DNA of 64,000 nucleotides, taken from contig NZ_JNKF01000010.1 of NCBI RefSeq assembly GCF_000702825.1, positions 434,001 through 498,000 of the forward strand, given 5' to 3'. Source of the DNA: Prevotella sp. P6B1. GTDB taxonomy: Bacteria; Bacteroidota; Bacteroidia; Bacteroidales; Bacteroidaceae. The notes below the pieces were generated by a model that made no database searches, was not told where the DNA came from, and saw only the letters and a program-made list of their open reading frames with translations. Below are positions 33,582 through 43,087 of this stretch, one piece after another. Numbering within the stretch: position 1 is the stretch's first letter; the number at the start of each line of letters is the position of its first letter. The position numbers and the translations under genes were made by a program.

Positions 33582-34814
33582 ATGGCATTAGTAAACGACC
33601 ACTTCTTGAAGCTGCCGAACAATTATCTGTTCGCCGATATTGCAAAAAAGGTAAACGCCTTTAAGGCTATGCATCCTAAGGTGGATGTCATTTCGCTGGG
33701 CATAGGCGATGTAACGCAACCATTAGCACCTGCCGTTATCGAGGCTATTCATAAGGCAGCCGACGAGATGGCCACCCGTCAGGGGTTCAGAGGGTATGGT
33801 CCTGAGCAGGGCTACGATTTTCTGCGCGATGCTATCTTGAAAAATGATTTCCTGCCACGCGGTATTCACTTGGATCGCGACGAGGTGTTTATCAACGATG
33901 GTGCTAAGAGTGATACTGGTAACATTCAGGAATTGGTACGCTGGGATAACTCTATCGGCGTTACCGATCCTATCTATCCTGTTTACATCGATTCGAATGT
34001 GATGATTGGTCGTGCTGGTGTGCAAGAGGATGGCCGTTGGTCTAATGTACTTTATATGCCTTGTAATGCCGAGAACGGTTTCGTGCCCCAGCTGCCTGAT
34101 CGCCGTGTTGACGTTATCTATCTGTGCTATCCTAACAACCCCACAGGTACTGTTATCTCTAAGGCCGAGTTGCGCAAGTGGGTAAACTACGCGCTTAAGA
34201 ATGATACACTCATTTTCTACGATGCTGCTTATCAGGCTTATATTCAGGATGATGAGATCCCTCATAGTATCTACGAGATTCGTGGTGCCCGCAAGTGCGC
34301 TATCGAGTTCCACTCGTATTCCAAGACGGCCGGTTTCACCGGTATCCGCTGCGGCTACACCATTGTGCCCAAGGAGGTGACGGCTGCCACGCTCACGGGC
34401 GAGCGCATACCGCTCAACCCGCTATGGAACCGCCGTCAGTGTACCAAGTTTAATGGTACCAGTTACATATCGCAGCGTGCAGCTGAAGCTATTTACACCC
34501 CCGAGGGTAAGCAGCAGGTGAAGGAAACAATCAACTATTACATGCAAAATGCCAAGAAGATGCTTACTACTCTACGTGGCTTGGGTTTCGAGTGCTATGG
34601 TGGCGAGAATGCTCCTTACATCTGGGCGAAGACCCCCGAGACCTCAAGTTCTTGGAAGTTCTTCGAAGAGATGTTGTATGGTGCCCATGTGGTTTGTACG
34701 CCAGGTGTGGGTTTCGGTCCATCAGGCGAGGGTTATGTTCGATTCACGGCCTTTGGTAGTCATGAACAGACTGACGAGGCATTGTTGAGAATAGAAAAAT
34801 GGCTTAAGAAATAA
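33582..34814 (+). CDS. dapL: LL-diaminopimelate aminotransferase
   Basis: A 410-residue PLP enzyme that converts tetrahydrodipicolinate directly to LL-diaminopimelate with glutamate as donor, the lysine/peptidoglycan route used by Bacteroidetes. Visible are VISLGIGDVTQPL, RGYGPEQGYDFLR, NDGAKSDTGNIQ, YPNNPTGTV and the PLP lysine in FHSYSKTAGFTGIRCGY. The length is that of DapL. It has its own promoter preceded by the nitrogen operator, which fits its use of glutamate. A strong hairpin terminator follows. The next pathway enzyme, DapF, is encoded at 44444. Confidence 0.95.
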   Translation: MALVNDHFLKLPNNYLFADIAKKVNAFKAMHPKVDVISLGIGDVTQPLAPAVIEAIHKAADEMATRQGFRGYGPEQGYDFLRDAILKNDFLPRGIHLDRDEVFINDGAKSDTGNIQELVRWDNSIGVTDPIYPVYIDSNVMIGRAGVQEDGRWSNVLYMPCNAENGFVPQLPDRRVDVIYLCYPNNPTGTVISKAELRKWVNYALKNDTLIFYDAAYQAYIQDDEIPHSIYEIRGARKCAIEFHSYSKTAGFTGIRCGYTIVPKEVTAATLTGERIPLNPLWNRRQCTKFNGTSYISQRAAEAIYTPEGKQQVKETINYYMQNAKKMLTTLRGLGFECYGGENAPYIWAKTPETSSSWKFFEEMLYGAHVVCTPGVGFGPSGEGYVRFTAFGSHEQTDEALLRIEKWLKK

Positions 34815-34837
34815 GCTGTTAGTAATAAGAGAGAGTG

Positions 34838-34868
34838 AAAAAAAGTAGGTCATCCGACCTACTTTTTT
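34838..34868. terminator. Bidirectional rho-independent terminator
   Basis: A-tract (34838-34844), GTAGGTC (34845-34851), loop ATCC, GACCTAC (34856-34862), T-tract (34863-34868). It ends dapL on the plus strand and the PurF-like gene on the minus strand, and it overlaps the stop codon of the latter. Confidence 0.9.
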
Positions 34869-36607
34869 GTTATCTTATCCACATAGTTTATAAACGCTTG
34901 GTTTACCAGTTTCACACCGCCTGGAGTGGGGTAGTGTCCTGTAAAATACCAGTCGCCAGGATGGTTGGGGCAGGCTTTGTGAAGTCCTTCGATACTCTGG
35001 AATACAAGTTCGATGGGTGCCTGCATGTCGGCTGGTCGTAACATCTCGACGATTTTCTGATTGATTTCGTCGACAGTGAAGGGCTCGTATACGGCGCGCA
35101 CGCAGTTCTGCATCTGCTCCTTCGGCTTCGTTAGCTCGCGTTTGCAGGCCAGATAGGTGTCGTTTACCAATTGCCACATGCCGCGCTCTTCGATGAGAGC
35201 CATTGTGGCACGGAAAGCGCAGAACTCCTCTAATCGTGCCATATCGATGCCGTAGTAGTCGGGGTAGCGGATTTGAGGCGAACTTGATACCATTACAATC
35301 TTCTTGGGGTGTAGGCGGTCCAGAATCTTAAAGATGCTCTCCTTCAGTGTGGTGCCGCGTACAATCGAGTCGTCGATAATCACGAGGTTATCCACGCCTG
35401 CCTGCAGTGAGCCGTAGCTGATGTCGTAGACGTGGGCAGCCAGATCGTTACGTTCGCTATTGTCTGTGATAAAGGTGCGCAACTTGATATCTTTCCACAC
35501 TACTTTCTCTGTACGTACGTCGCCGTGTAGTTTGCGGAACCCGTCTGTCATCCCATAAAAGGCCACCTCGGCGGTGTTGGGGATATAGGAAAAAACTGAA
35601 TGGGATACATCGCCGTCGATGGCCTTTAAGATGGGTTGCGTCAGCTGTTCGCCCAGTCGTTTGCGCTCCTGGTAGATGTCGCAGTCGGAGCCGCGACTAA
35701 AGTAGATGCGCTCGAACGAGCAGGCGCTCAGTTTCTGGGCAGGCATAATCTGCTCCAGTCGGCTTTCGCCGTTCTTATGTACTATCAGTGCTTGACCTGG
35801 CATCAGTTCATGCACGTCGTTACTGTCAATATCAAATGTCGTTTGCAGCACGGGGCGTTCGCTGGCCAGTGCTATAATCTCGTCGTCGCGATAGTAGAAT
35901 GCGGGTCGGATGCCCCAGGGATCGCGTACGCTGAACATCTCGCCACTACCTGTCAGTCCGCACATCACAAAACCACCATCGTAGTGCTGCATGGTGGTGC
36001 GCAGTACGTTGGCCATCTCAATGTGGTCGTCAATATAGTTGGTAATGTCGATGCCTGTTAAGCCCTGTGCAGTGGCCTCCTGATACAGGCGCTCCACTTC
36101 GCGGTCCAGTCGGTGTCCCATGAGCTCCAGGGTGATGTATGAGTCGCCGTAGATACGTGGACTCTGTCCCTGGGCGGTCAGGAAGTCGAACACCTCGTCG
36201 ATATTGGTCATGTTAAAGTTACCGCACAGACAGAGGTTTTTGGCGCGCCAGTTATTGCGTCGCAGGAAAGGGTGCACAAATGTCAGTCCGCTCTTGCCGG
36301 TGGTCGAGTATCGCAGGTGGCCCATCAGCAGCTCGCCTTTCATCTCCTCGGTCACGCGACTGAATATCTCGGTAATGGCGTTCTTGCCCTCTGCCTTTTC
36401 GCGGAACATGTACTCGGTGCCGGGCTTGTTGTTCAGGTTCACGCTGGCTATCCCGGCGCCCTCTTGTCCGCGGTTGTGCTGTTTCTCCATCATCAGGTAC
36501 AGCTTGTTAAAACCGTAGGCCCAGGTACCGTATTTCTTCTCGTAGTAATCCAGCGGCTTCAGCAGGCGAATCATCGCCACTCCACACTCGTGTTTCAGTT
36601 GTTCCAT
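34859..36607 (-). CDS. Amidophosphoribosyltransferase-like (PurF family) protein
   Basis: A 582-residue class II glutamine amidotransferase fused to a phosphoribosyltransferase fold, as in PurF (glutamine plus PRPP to phosphoribosylamine, first step of purine synthesis). The nucleophile would be Cys8 after a short leader (MEQLKHECGVAM), with QHNRGQEGAG, GHLRYSTTG, CGNFNM and VRDPWGIRP following. The PRPP loop is VIIDDSIVRGTTL. It is 80-110 residues longer than usual PurF proteins and has a C-terminal extension with PNHPGDWYFTGHYPTPGG. Such a long form occurs in Bacteroidetes besides the normal PurF, so the exact product is uncertain. It follows pyrG by 6 bp. Confidence 0.75.
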   Translation of the reverse strand: MEQLKHECGVAMIRLLKPLDYYEKKYGTWAYGFNKLYLMMEKQHNRGQEGAGIASVNLNNKPGTEYMFREKAEGKNAITEIFSRVTEEMKGELLMGHLRYSTTGKSGLTFVHPFLRRNNWRAKNLCLCGNFNMTNIDEVFDFLTAQGQSPRIYGDSYITLELMGHRLDREVERLYQEATAQGLTGIDITNYIDDHIEMANVLRTTMQHYDGGFVMCGLTGSGEMFSVRDPWGIRPAFYYRDDEIIALASERPVLQTTFDIDSNDVHELMPGQALIVHKNGESRLEQIMPAQKLSACSFERIYFSRGSDCDIYQERKRLGEQLTQPILKAIDGDVSHSVFSYIPNTAEVAFYGMTDGFRKLHGDVRTEKVVWKDIKLRTFITDNSERNDLAAHVYDISYGSLQAGVDNLVIIDDSIVRGTTLKESIFKILDRLHPKKIVMVSSSPQIRYPDYYGIDMARLEEFCAFRATMALIEERGMWQLVNDTYLACKRELTKPKEQMQNCVRAVYEPFTVDEINQKIVEMLRPADMQAPIELVFQSIEGLHKACPNHPGDWYFTGHYPTPGGVKLVNQAFINYVDKITKK

Positions 36608-36613
36608 AGTTGC

Positions 36614-38206
36614 TTATTTACAGGCTTTAATGAAATTCATAAACAGTGGGTGGGGGTTTAGTACCGTAGATGAGTACTCGGGGTGGAACTGAGTACCGAT
36701 GTACCAGCGCTTCTCAGGTATCTCTACGATTTCTACCAGGTTGGCATCGGGGTTGATGCCTACACACTTCATGCCCTTGGCCTCGTACTCATTCTGGTAC
36801 TTGTTGTTGAACTCGTAGCGGTGGCGGTGGCGCTCCTTAATTAGTGCCTCCTCGCCGTAGGCCTCGTACACGCGGCTGCCCTTAACCAGCTCGCACTCAT
36901 AAGCGCCCAGGCGCATGGTACCGCCCATCTCGGTAATATTCTTCTGCTCCTCCATGATGTCAATCACGTTGTGGGGTGTCTTCTCGTCCATCTCCATGCT
37001 GTTGGCATCCTTGTAGCCCAGCACGTTACGGGCAAACTCAATCACCATCATCTGCATGCCCAGACAGATGCCGAACGTTGGGATATCGTTGGTGCGGGTG
37101 TATTCGGCGGCAATAATCTTGCCCTCGATACCACGCTGGCCAAAGCCCGGACAAACCACAATGCCTGCCAGACCCTTCAGTTTCTCGGTCACATTGGCTT
37201 TGGTTATTTCCTCGCTGTTCACAAAGTGCATTTTTACCTTTACATCGTTGTAGATACCAGCTAGGTTCAGACTCTCGCGAATACTCTTGTATGCATCCTG
37301 AAGGTCGTATTTTCCTACCAGTCCGATGTGTACCTCGTTGGTGGCATGGCGCTGCTTTTCGAGGAAATCGCGCCAAGGCTTCATGGCTGGTGTCTCGCCT
37401 ACGGGGATGCCAATCTTACGCATGATGGCAGCATCCAGTCCCTGATGCTGCATGTTCACGGGCACCTCGTAAATGCTGGGCAGATCCTCGCTCTGCACCA
37501 CGCACTCCAGGTCCACGTTGCAGAACGATGCCACCTTCATGCGCATGCCGTCGTCCAGATGGCGCTCGGTGCGCAGTACCAGGATATCGGGCTGGATACC
37601 CATGCCCTGAAGCTCCTTCACGCTGTGCTGTGTGGGCTTGGTCTTCAATTCGTCGGCGGCTTTTAAGTAAGGTACGTACGTGAGGTGTACGCATACGGCA
37701 TTGCGACCCAGCTGGTAACGCAGTTGTCGGATGGCCTCCATAAATGGGGCGCTCTCAATGTCACCGATGGTGCCGCCCACCTCGGTAATGATAAAGTCGA
37801 AGCCTTCGTCCAAGCCCTCGCGCAGCATGCGGTGCTTAATCTCGTCGGTAATGTGTGGCACTACCTGGATCGTTTTACCCAGGTAGTCGCCGCGACGCTC
37901 ACGGTCAATCACCGTTTTATAAATGCGTCCTGTTGTTATAGAGTTGTTTCGTGTTGTGTGTATGCCTGTAAATCGCTCGTAGTGTCCCAGGTCCAAATCG
38001 GTCTCAAAACCGTCGGCAGTCACGTAGCATTCGCCATGCTCGTAGGGGTTCAGTGTACCTGGGTCGATGTTGATATAGGGGTCGAATTTCTGTATAGTGA
38101 CTTTGTAGCCGCGTGCCTGCAGCAACTTGCCTATGCTGGCTGATATGATTCCTTTGCCAAGTGATGAAACCACACCGCCTGTTACGAAAATGTACTTTGT
38201 TTCCAT
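36614..38206 (-). CDS. pyrG: CTP synthase
   Basis: A 530-residue enzyme that makes CTP from UTP with ATP and glutamine. The N-terminal synthetase domain starts METKYIFVTGGVVSSLGKG and holds FDPYINIDPGTLNPYEHGE and EVGGTIGDIES. The C-terminal class I glutaminase has GICLGMQMM with the nucleophile Cys and the closing GTQFHPEYSS with His/Glu. Length is normal. A -7 box (TACCTTTG on the minus strand, 38231-38238) lies 25 bp upstream of the start with no clear -33 box. It forms an operon with the PurF-like gene, so both are glutamine-dependent nucleotide enzymes in a nitrogen-metabolism island. Confidence 0.95.
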   Translation of the reverse strand: METKYIFVTGGVVSSLGKGIISASIGKLLQARGYKVTIQKFDPYINIDPGTLNPYEHGECYVTADGFETDLDLGHYERFTGIHTTRNNSITTGRIYKTVIDRERRGDYLGKTIQVVPHITDEIKHRMLREGLDEGFDFIITEVGGTIGDIESAPFMEAIRQLRYQLGRNAVCVHLTYVPYLKAADELKTKPTQHSVKELQGMGIQPDILVLRTERHLDDGMRMKVASFCNVDLECVVQSEDLPSIYEVPVNMQHQGLDAAIMRKIGIPVGETPAMKPWRDFLEKQRHATNEVHIGLVGKYDLQDAYKSIRESLNLAGIYNDVKVKMHFVNSEEITKANVTEKLKGLAGIVVCPGFGQRGIEGKIIAAEYTRTNDIPTFGICLGMQMMVIEFARNVLGYKDANSMEMDEKTPHNVIDIMEEQKNITEMGGTMRLGAYECELVKGSRVYEAYGEEALIKERHRHRYEFNNKYQNEYEAKGMKCVGINPDANLVEIVEIPEKRWYIGTQFHPEYSSTVLNPHPLFMNFIKACK

Positions 38207-38339
38207 AAAATCAATCTATTTTATGGACTGCAAAGGTAAGCATTATTATAATAATACGCGTACATATCATAATAAATAAACAAACAAGTTCTAAGCTAAC
38301 TGCATTTCTTTAGTATTGAGGCTTGTTTTTGTTTTGAAT

Positions 38340-38445
38340 TGTAAGTAAAATAACTATATTAGCTTACAGATTGTTATTTTTGCGAAAAAAGTAGATAAAA
38401 ACGTTACGTGTTTAGTCGTTTTGATTACAAAATGCCATACCTTTG
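38340..38445 (+). promoter_or_regulatory. Nitrogen operator and promoter, copy 2 (gltB)
   Basis: TGTAAG (38340-38345), 17 bp, CTTACA (38363-38368) followed by GATTGTTATTTTTG, then 69 bp to the -7 box TACCTTTG (38438-38445). No TTG stands at the normal -33 distance (nearest leaves a 14-bp spacer), as expected for a promoter that needs an activator. Confidence 0.7.
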
Positions 38446-38474
38446 CACTCAAAATGTAACAAAAAGTAAGGTTA

Positions 38475-41400
38475 ATGAAGGATAATATGACAAAAAGAAA
38501 GCAAACTCAAACCAAAAAAGGACTCTACCAGAGCGACTATGAGCATGATGCTTGCGGCGTGGGTATGGTGGTTAACATACACGGCGGAAAAAGTCATGAT
38601 CTGGTTGACAATGCACTGAAGGTGCTTGAGAACATGGAACACCGTGGCGCCGAGACACGCGACAAGACCGGTGATGGTGCGGGTATCATGGTACAGATAC
38701 CCCACGAGTTTATTTTGTTACAGGGTATCCCTGTGCCCGAGAAAGGTAAGTATGGCACAGGTTTGGTTTTTCTGCCTAAGGCTGCGAGTAAGCGAGAGCA
38801 GGGCCAAACAAGTTTGAGCTCTGCCGAGCGTGAGCAGGCTCGACCGGAGGTCAACGACGAGAGGCAGCAGCAGATCCTGAGCGTGATGATCGAGGAGATT
38901 GAGCGTGAGGGACTGCAGCTGATGCATCTGCGCACGGTGCCCACCAATCCTGAGGTGCTGGGTGTGGCTGCCCGCGAGGTGGAACCCGACATTAAGCAGA
39001 TTTTTGTAACGGGCGTAGCTGAGGACGATGTGCCTGTGTTTGAGCGTATATTATATAAAGTACGCAAGCGCATAGAGAACCGCATCAATGATGAGGATTT
39101 TTATCTCTGTTCGCTGTCGAGCAAAAATATTATCTACAAGGGAATGCTTACCAGCGGACAGCTGCGACGCTATTTCCCCGATCTTTCTAACGATTACTTT
39201 ACGAGCGGACTGGCCTTGGTTCACTCGCGTTTCTCTACCAATACCTTCCCCAAATGGAAGCTGGCACAGCCCTTCCGACTGCTGGCCCACAACGGTGAGA
39301 TTAACACCATTCGTGGCAACCGCGGCTGGATGAAGGCAAGAGAGAGTGTGCTCAGCAGCGAGGCGCTGGGTGATATCAAGGACCTTCGCCCCATCGTGCA
39401 GGAGGGCATGAGCGACTCGGCCAGCCTCGACAACGTGTTCGAGTTCCTCATGATGAGCGGACTCTCGCTGCCGCAGGCTATGGCCATCCTGGTGCCCGAG
39501 AGCTTTAACGATAAGAATCCTATTTCAGAAGATTTGAAAGCCTTCTACGAATATCACTCTATCCTGATGGAGCCGTGGGACGGTCCTGCCGCACTGCTGT
39601 TTAGCGATGGTCGCTACGCAGGCGGAATGTTGGACCGCAACGGTCTGCGCCCCAGCCGCTACACCATCACCAAGCAAGGTATGATGGTGGTAGCCTCTGA
39701 GGTTGGCGTGATGGACTTTGAACCCGGCGACGTGGTTTCGAAGGGACGCCTGCAGCCAGGAAAGATTCTGCTGATTGACACCCAGGAAGGCAAGATTTAC
39801 TACGATGGCGAGATTAAGGAGAAGCTGGCCAAGGCTCATCCTTACCGCGAGTGGCTGGCCGAGAACCGCGTGCAGCTTGAGAAACTGAAGAGCGGACGTA
39901 AGGTTGACAACGGCGTGAGCGACTTGCAGCAGAAGCTGGTTACCTTCGGATTTGGTCAGGAGGATATCGACAAGACTATCATTCCTATGGCCACAGCTGG
40001 ACAGGAGCCTGTAGCTGCGATGGGTAACGACACTCCGCTGGCCGTTATCAGCGACCGTCCACAGGTGCTGTTCAACTACTTCCGTCAGCAGTTTGCGCAG
40101 GTTACCAACCCTGCCATCGACCCTATCCGCGAGGAGCTTGTAATGAGTCTTACCGAATACATCGGTGCTGTAGGTACCAATATCCTGACACCCGATGCAT
40201 CGAACTGTAAGATGGTACGTTTGCCGCAGCCAGTTTTAACCAACACACAACTTGATATACTTTGTAACATCCGCTACAAGGGCTTCAACACCAAGAAGTT
40301 GCCTATCGTGTTTGAGATGGCTAAGGGTGAGGAAGGTTTGCGCCAAGCTTTGGACGACTTGTGCCATCAGGCCGAAGCCAGTGTAGACGAGGGTGTTAAC
40401 TACATTATTCTGAGCGACCGCGACTTGGACGATACCCATGCCGCCATCCCATCGCTGTTGGCCGTTAGTGCTGTTCACCACTACCTGATTAGCGTAGGTA
40501 AGCGCGTGCAGACAGCCCTAATTGTTGAGAGCGGTGAAATTCGTGAGGTGATGCACGCGGCTCTGCTGCTGGGTTACGGTGCCAGCGCCCTGTGTCCATA
40601 CATGACGTTTGCCGTGCTCGACGATCTGGTGAAGCACCACAAGATTCAGGAGGAGTACGCTACTGCCGAGAAGAACTACATCAAGGCCGTGGACAAGGGC
40701 TTGAAGAAGATTATGAGTAAGATGGGTATCAGTACCATCCGCAGCTACCGCGGTGCCAAGATTTTTGAGAGCATCGGACTGAGCGAAGACCTACTGCGCC
40801 GTTACTTCGGTACCGAGGTGAGCACCATTGGTGGTGTGGGTCTGAAGGAGATTGCCCGCGATGCTATCGCATTGCATGAGGCTGCCAAGGAGCAGACACT
40901 GCTACAGAACCAGGGACAGTTTGCATGGCGTAAGGATGGTATCAAGCACGCTTGGAACCCAGAAACTATTGCTAAGCTTCAGTTGGCTACCCGTCAGGGT
41001 AACTACGATAAGTTTAAGCAGTGGGCTAAGCTGGTTGACGAGAAGGAGAGTCCCATCTTTATCCGCGACTTCTTCGGATTCAAGAAGGCTGCCAAGCCAA
41101 CCCCAATCGACGAGGTTGAAAGCGTAGAAAGCATTGTTAAGCATTTTGTTACAGGTGCCATGAGTTTCGGTGCCCTGAGCATCGAGGCCCACGAGGCACT
41201 GGCACTGGCCATGAACAAGCTGGGCGCCCGCAGTAACACCGGTGAGGGTGGTGAGGACAACGCACGCTACCACTCGGAGGTTGACGGTGTAAGCCTGAGC
41301 TCGAAGACCAAGCAGATTGCCAGTGGACGTTTTGGTGTAACCGCCGAGTACCTGGTGAATGCCGAGGAGATACAGATTAAGGTGGCACAGGGTGCTAAGC

Positions 41401-43052
41401 CTGGTGAGGGCGGACAGCTGCCTGGCTTTAAGGTTAACGAGATTATCGCCAAGACACGTAATGCCATCCCCGGTATCTCGCTTATCTCGCCTCCACCACA
41501 TCACGATATCTACAGTATCGAGGACCTGGCACAGCTCATCTTCGACCTGAAGAATATCAACCCCACAGCTGCCGTAAGCGTAAAGCTGGTGGCCGAGAGT
41601 GGTGTAGGAACCATTGCCGCTGGTGTGGCTAAGGCCAAGGCCGACCTGATTGTAATCAGTGGTGCCGAGGGTGGTACTGGTGCCAGCCCTGCATCAAGTA
41701 TGCGATTTGCAGGTATCAGTCCTGAAATCGGACTGGCTGAGACCCAGCAGACACTGGTGATGAACGGTCTGCGTAATCAGGTTCGCCTGCAGACCGACGG
41801 ACAGCTGAAGACAGCCAAGGACGTGATTATCATGGCGATGCTTGGTGCCGACGAGTTCTCGTTCGGAACACTGCCCCTGATTGTGCTGGGTTGTGTGATG
41901 ATGCGTAAGTGTAACACCAATACCTGCCCGATGGGTGTGGCTACCCAAAATCCCGAGCTGCGTAAGCATTTTGAGGGTAGAGCCGAGTACGTGGTTAACT
42001 TCTTTACCTTCCTGGCCGAGCAGGTACGCGAATACCTGAGTGAAATCGGTGTGAAGAGTCTGAAGGAGATTATTGGACACACCGAGTTGATTGAGGTGAA
42101 CACCGAGAACGCTACCGATAAGCAGAAGACCATCGACTTTGCCCGCTTGCTGCACAAGCCTGCAACCGACAAGGCTCTGTACTGGGATCGTGGCGCCTAC
42201 ACCAAGGTAACAGGTGTGAAGGACGAGGAGATGATTCGTGCTGCACAGAAGGCTATCGAGAATCAGGAAGAGGTAACACTCGACTATGCCATCAAGAATA
42301 CCGACCGCGCTGTGGGTACCATGCTGAGTGGTGTGATTGCCCAGAAGTATGGCGAGGCTGGACTGCCCGACGGAACCATCAAGATTAAGTTCAAGGGTTC
42401 GGCTGGTCAGAGTTTCGGTGCCTTTGCCGTGAAGGGACTGGATTTGCGCCTCGAGGGCGAGACCAACGACTACTTCGGTAAGGGTCTTTCAGGTGGTCGT
42501 ATCTCTATTCTGCCTCCTGCCCGCAGGAGCGACGACTTTAAGGCTGAAGAAAATATTATCGCAGGTAACACCGGACTGTACGGTGCTACATCGGGCGAAC
42601 TCTATATAAATGGTAAGGTAGGCGAGCGCTTCGGAGTGCGTAATTCGGGTGCCATCGCTGTGATTGAAGGTGCCGGCGACCACTGCTGCGAGTACATGAC
42701 TGGCGGACGTGTGGTAGTGCTGGGTAAGACGGGCCGTAACTTTGCCGCCGGTATGAGTGGTGGTGTAGCCTATGTTTACGACCCCGATCACACCTTCGAC
42801 TATTTCTGCAACATGGATATGGTTGAACTCTCGCTGGTTGAGGACAGTGTAAGCCGCAAAGAGCTGCTTGAGCTGATTCGCGAGCACTATCTGCACACAG
42901 GCTCGGCTCTGGCAGGACGTATGCTCGACGACTGGCACCGCTACATCGAGGACTTTATCCAGGTTGTACCTATCGAGTACAAACGCGTGCTCGAAGAAGA
43001 GAAGATGGCGCGCCTGCACGAGAAGATTGCCGACATCCAGCGCGACTATTAA
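38475..43052 (+). CDS. gltB: Glutamate synthase large subunit
   Basis: A 1525-residue ferredoxin/NADPH-type glutamate synthase alpha chain; it makes two glutamates from glutamine and 2-oxoglutarate. The class II glutaminase nucleophile is Cys27 (DACGVGM), after a leader that is removed in the family. RFSTNTFPKWKLAQPF and HNGEINT follow. The synthase domain has GEGGEDNARYHS, KPGEGGQLPG, the 3Fe-4S cysteines in CVMMRKCNTNTCPMG and an FMN-binding TIM barrel; the C-terminal GXGXG beta-helix contains GGRISILPP and GGRVVVLG. A polar stretch near residues 100-135 (around KREQGQTSLSSAEREQ) is longer than usual and looks like an insertion. gltD follows 35 bp downstream, and the nitrogen operator lies upstream. 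Confidence 0.96.
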   Translation: MKDNMTKRKQTQTKKGLYQSDYEHDACGVGMVVNIHGGKSHDLVDNALKVLENMEHRGAETRDKTGDGAGIMVQIPHEFILLQGIPVPEKGKYGTGLVFLPKAASKREQGQTSLSSAEREQARPEVNDERQQQILSVMIEEIEREGLQLMHLRTVPTNPEVLGVAAREVEPDIKQIFVTGVAEDDVPVFERILYKVRKRIENRINDEDFYLCSLSSKNIIYKGMLTSGQLRRYFPDLSNDYFTSGLALVHSRFSTNTFPKWKLAQPFRLLAHNGEINTIRGNRGWMKARESVLSSEALGDIKDLRPIVQEGMSDSASLDNVFEFLMMSGLSLPQAMAILVPESFNDKNPISEDLKAFYEYHSILMEPWDGPAALLFSDGRYAGGMLDRNGLRPSRYTITKQGMMVVASEVGVMDFEPGDVVSKGRLQPGKILLIDTQEGKIYYDGEIKEKLAKAHPYREWLAENRVQLEKLKSGRKVDNGVSDLQQKLVTFGFGQEDIDKTIIPMATAGQEPVAAMGNDTPLAVISDRPQVLFNYFRQQFAQVTNPAIDPIREELVMSLTEYIGAVGTNILTPDASNCKMVRLPQPVLTNTQLDILCNIRYKGFNTKKLPIVFEMAKGEEGLRQALDDLCHQAEASVDEGVNYIILSDRDLDDTHAAIPSLLAVSAVHHYLISVGKRVQTALIVESGEIREVMHAALLLGYGASALCPYMTFAVLDDLVKHHKIQEEYATAEKNYIKAVDKGLKKIMSKMGISTIRSYRGAKIFESIGLSEDLLRRYFGTEVSTIGGVGLKEIARDAIALHEAAKEQTLLQNQGQFAWRKDGIKHAWNPETIAKLQLATRQGNYDKFKQWAKLVDEKESPIFIRDFFGFKKAAKPTPIDEVESVESIVKHFVTGAMSFGALSIEAHEALALAMNKLGARSNTGEGGEDNARYHSEVDGVSLSSKTKQIASGRFGVTAEYLVNAEEIQIKVAQGAKPGEGGQLPGFKVNEIIAKTRNAIPGISLISPPPHHDIYSIEDLAQLIFDLKNINPTAAVSVKLVAESGVGTIAAGVAKAKADLIVISGAEGGTGASPASSMRFAGISPEIGLAETQQTLVMNGLRNQVRLQTDGQLKTAKDVIIMAMLGADEFSFGTLPLIVLGCVMMRKCNTNTCPMGVATQNPELRKHFEGRAEYVVNFFTFLAEQVREYLSEIGVKSLKEIIGHTELIEVNTENATDKQKTIDFARLLHKPATDKALYWDRGAYTKVTGVKDEEMIRAAQKAIENQEEVTLDYAIKNTDRAVGTMLSGVIAQKYGEAGLPDGTIKIKFKGSAGQSFGAFAVKGLDLRLEGETNDYFGKGLSGGRISILPPARRSDDFKAEENIIAGNTGLYGATSGELYINGKVGERFGVRNSGAIAVIEGAGDHCCEYMTGGRVVVLGKTGRNFAAGMSGGVAYVYDPDHTFDYFCNMDMVELSLVEDSVSRKELLELIREHYLHTGSALAGRMLDDWHRYIEDFIQVVPIEYKRVLEEEKMARLHEKIADIQRDY

Positions 43053-43087
43053 ATGGTAAATTGTAAATTGTAAAATTGTACATTGAA

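Noticed and set aside
43053..43087. Repeated ATTGTAAATTGTAAAATTGTA sequence between gltB and gltD
   Set aside because: A short AT-rich repeat with no further copies of matching spacing in the window; it looks like a simple intergenic linker.
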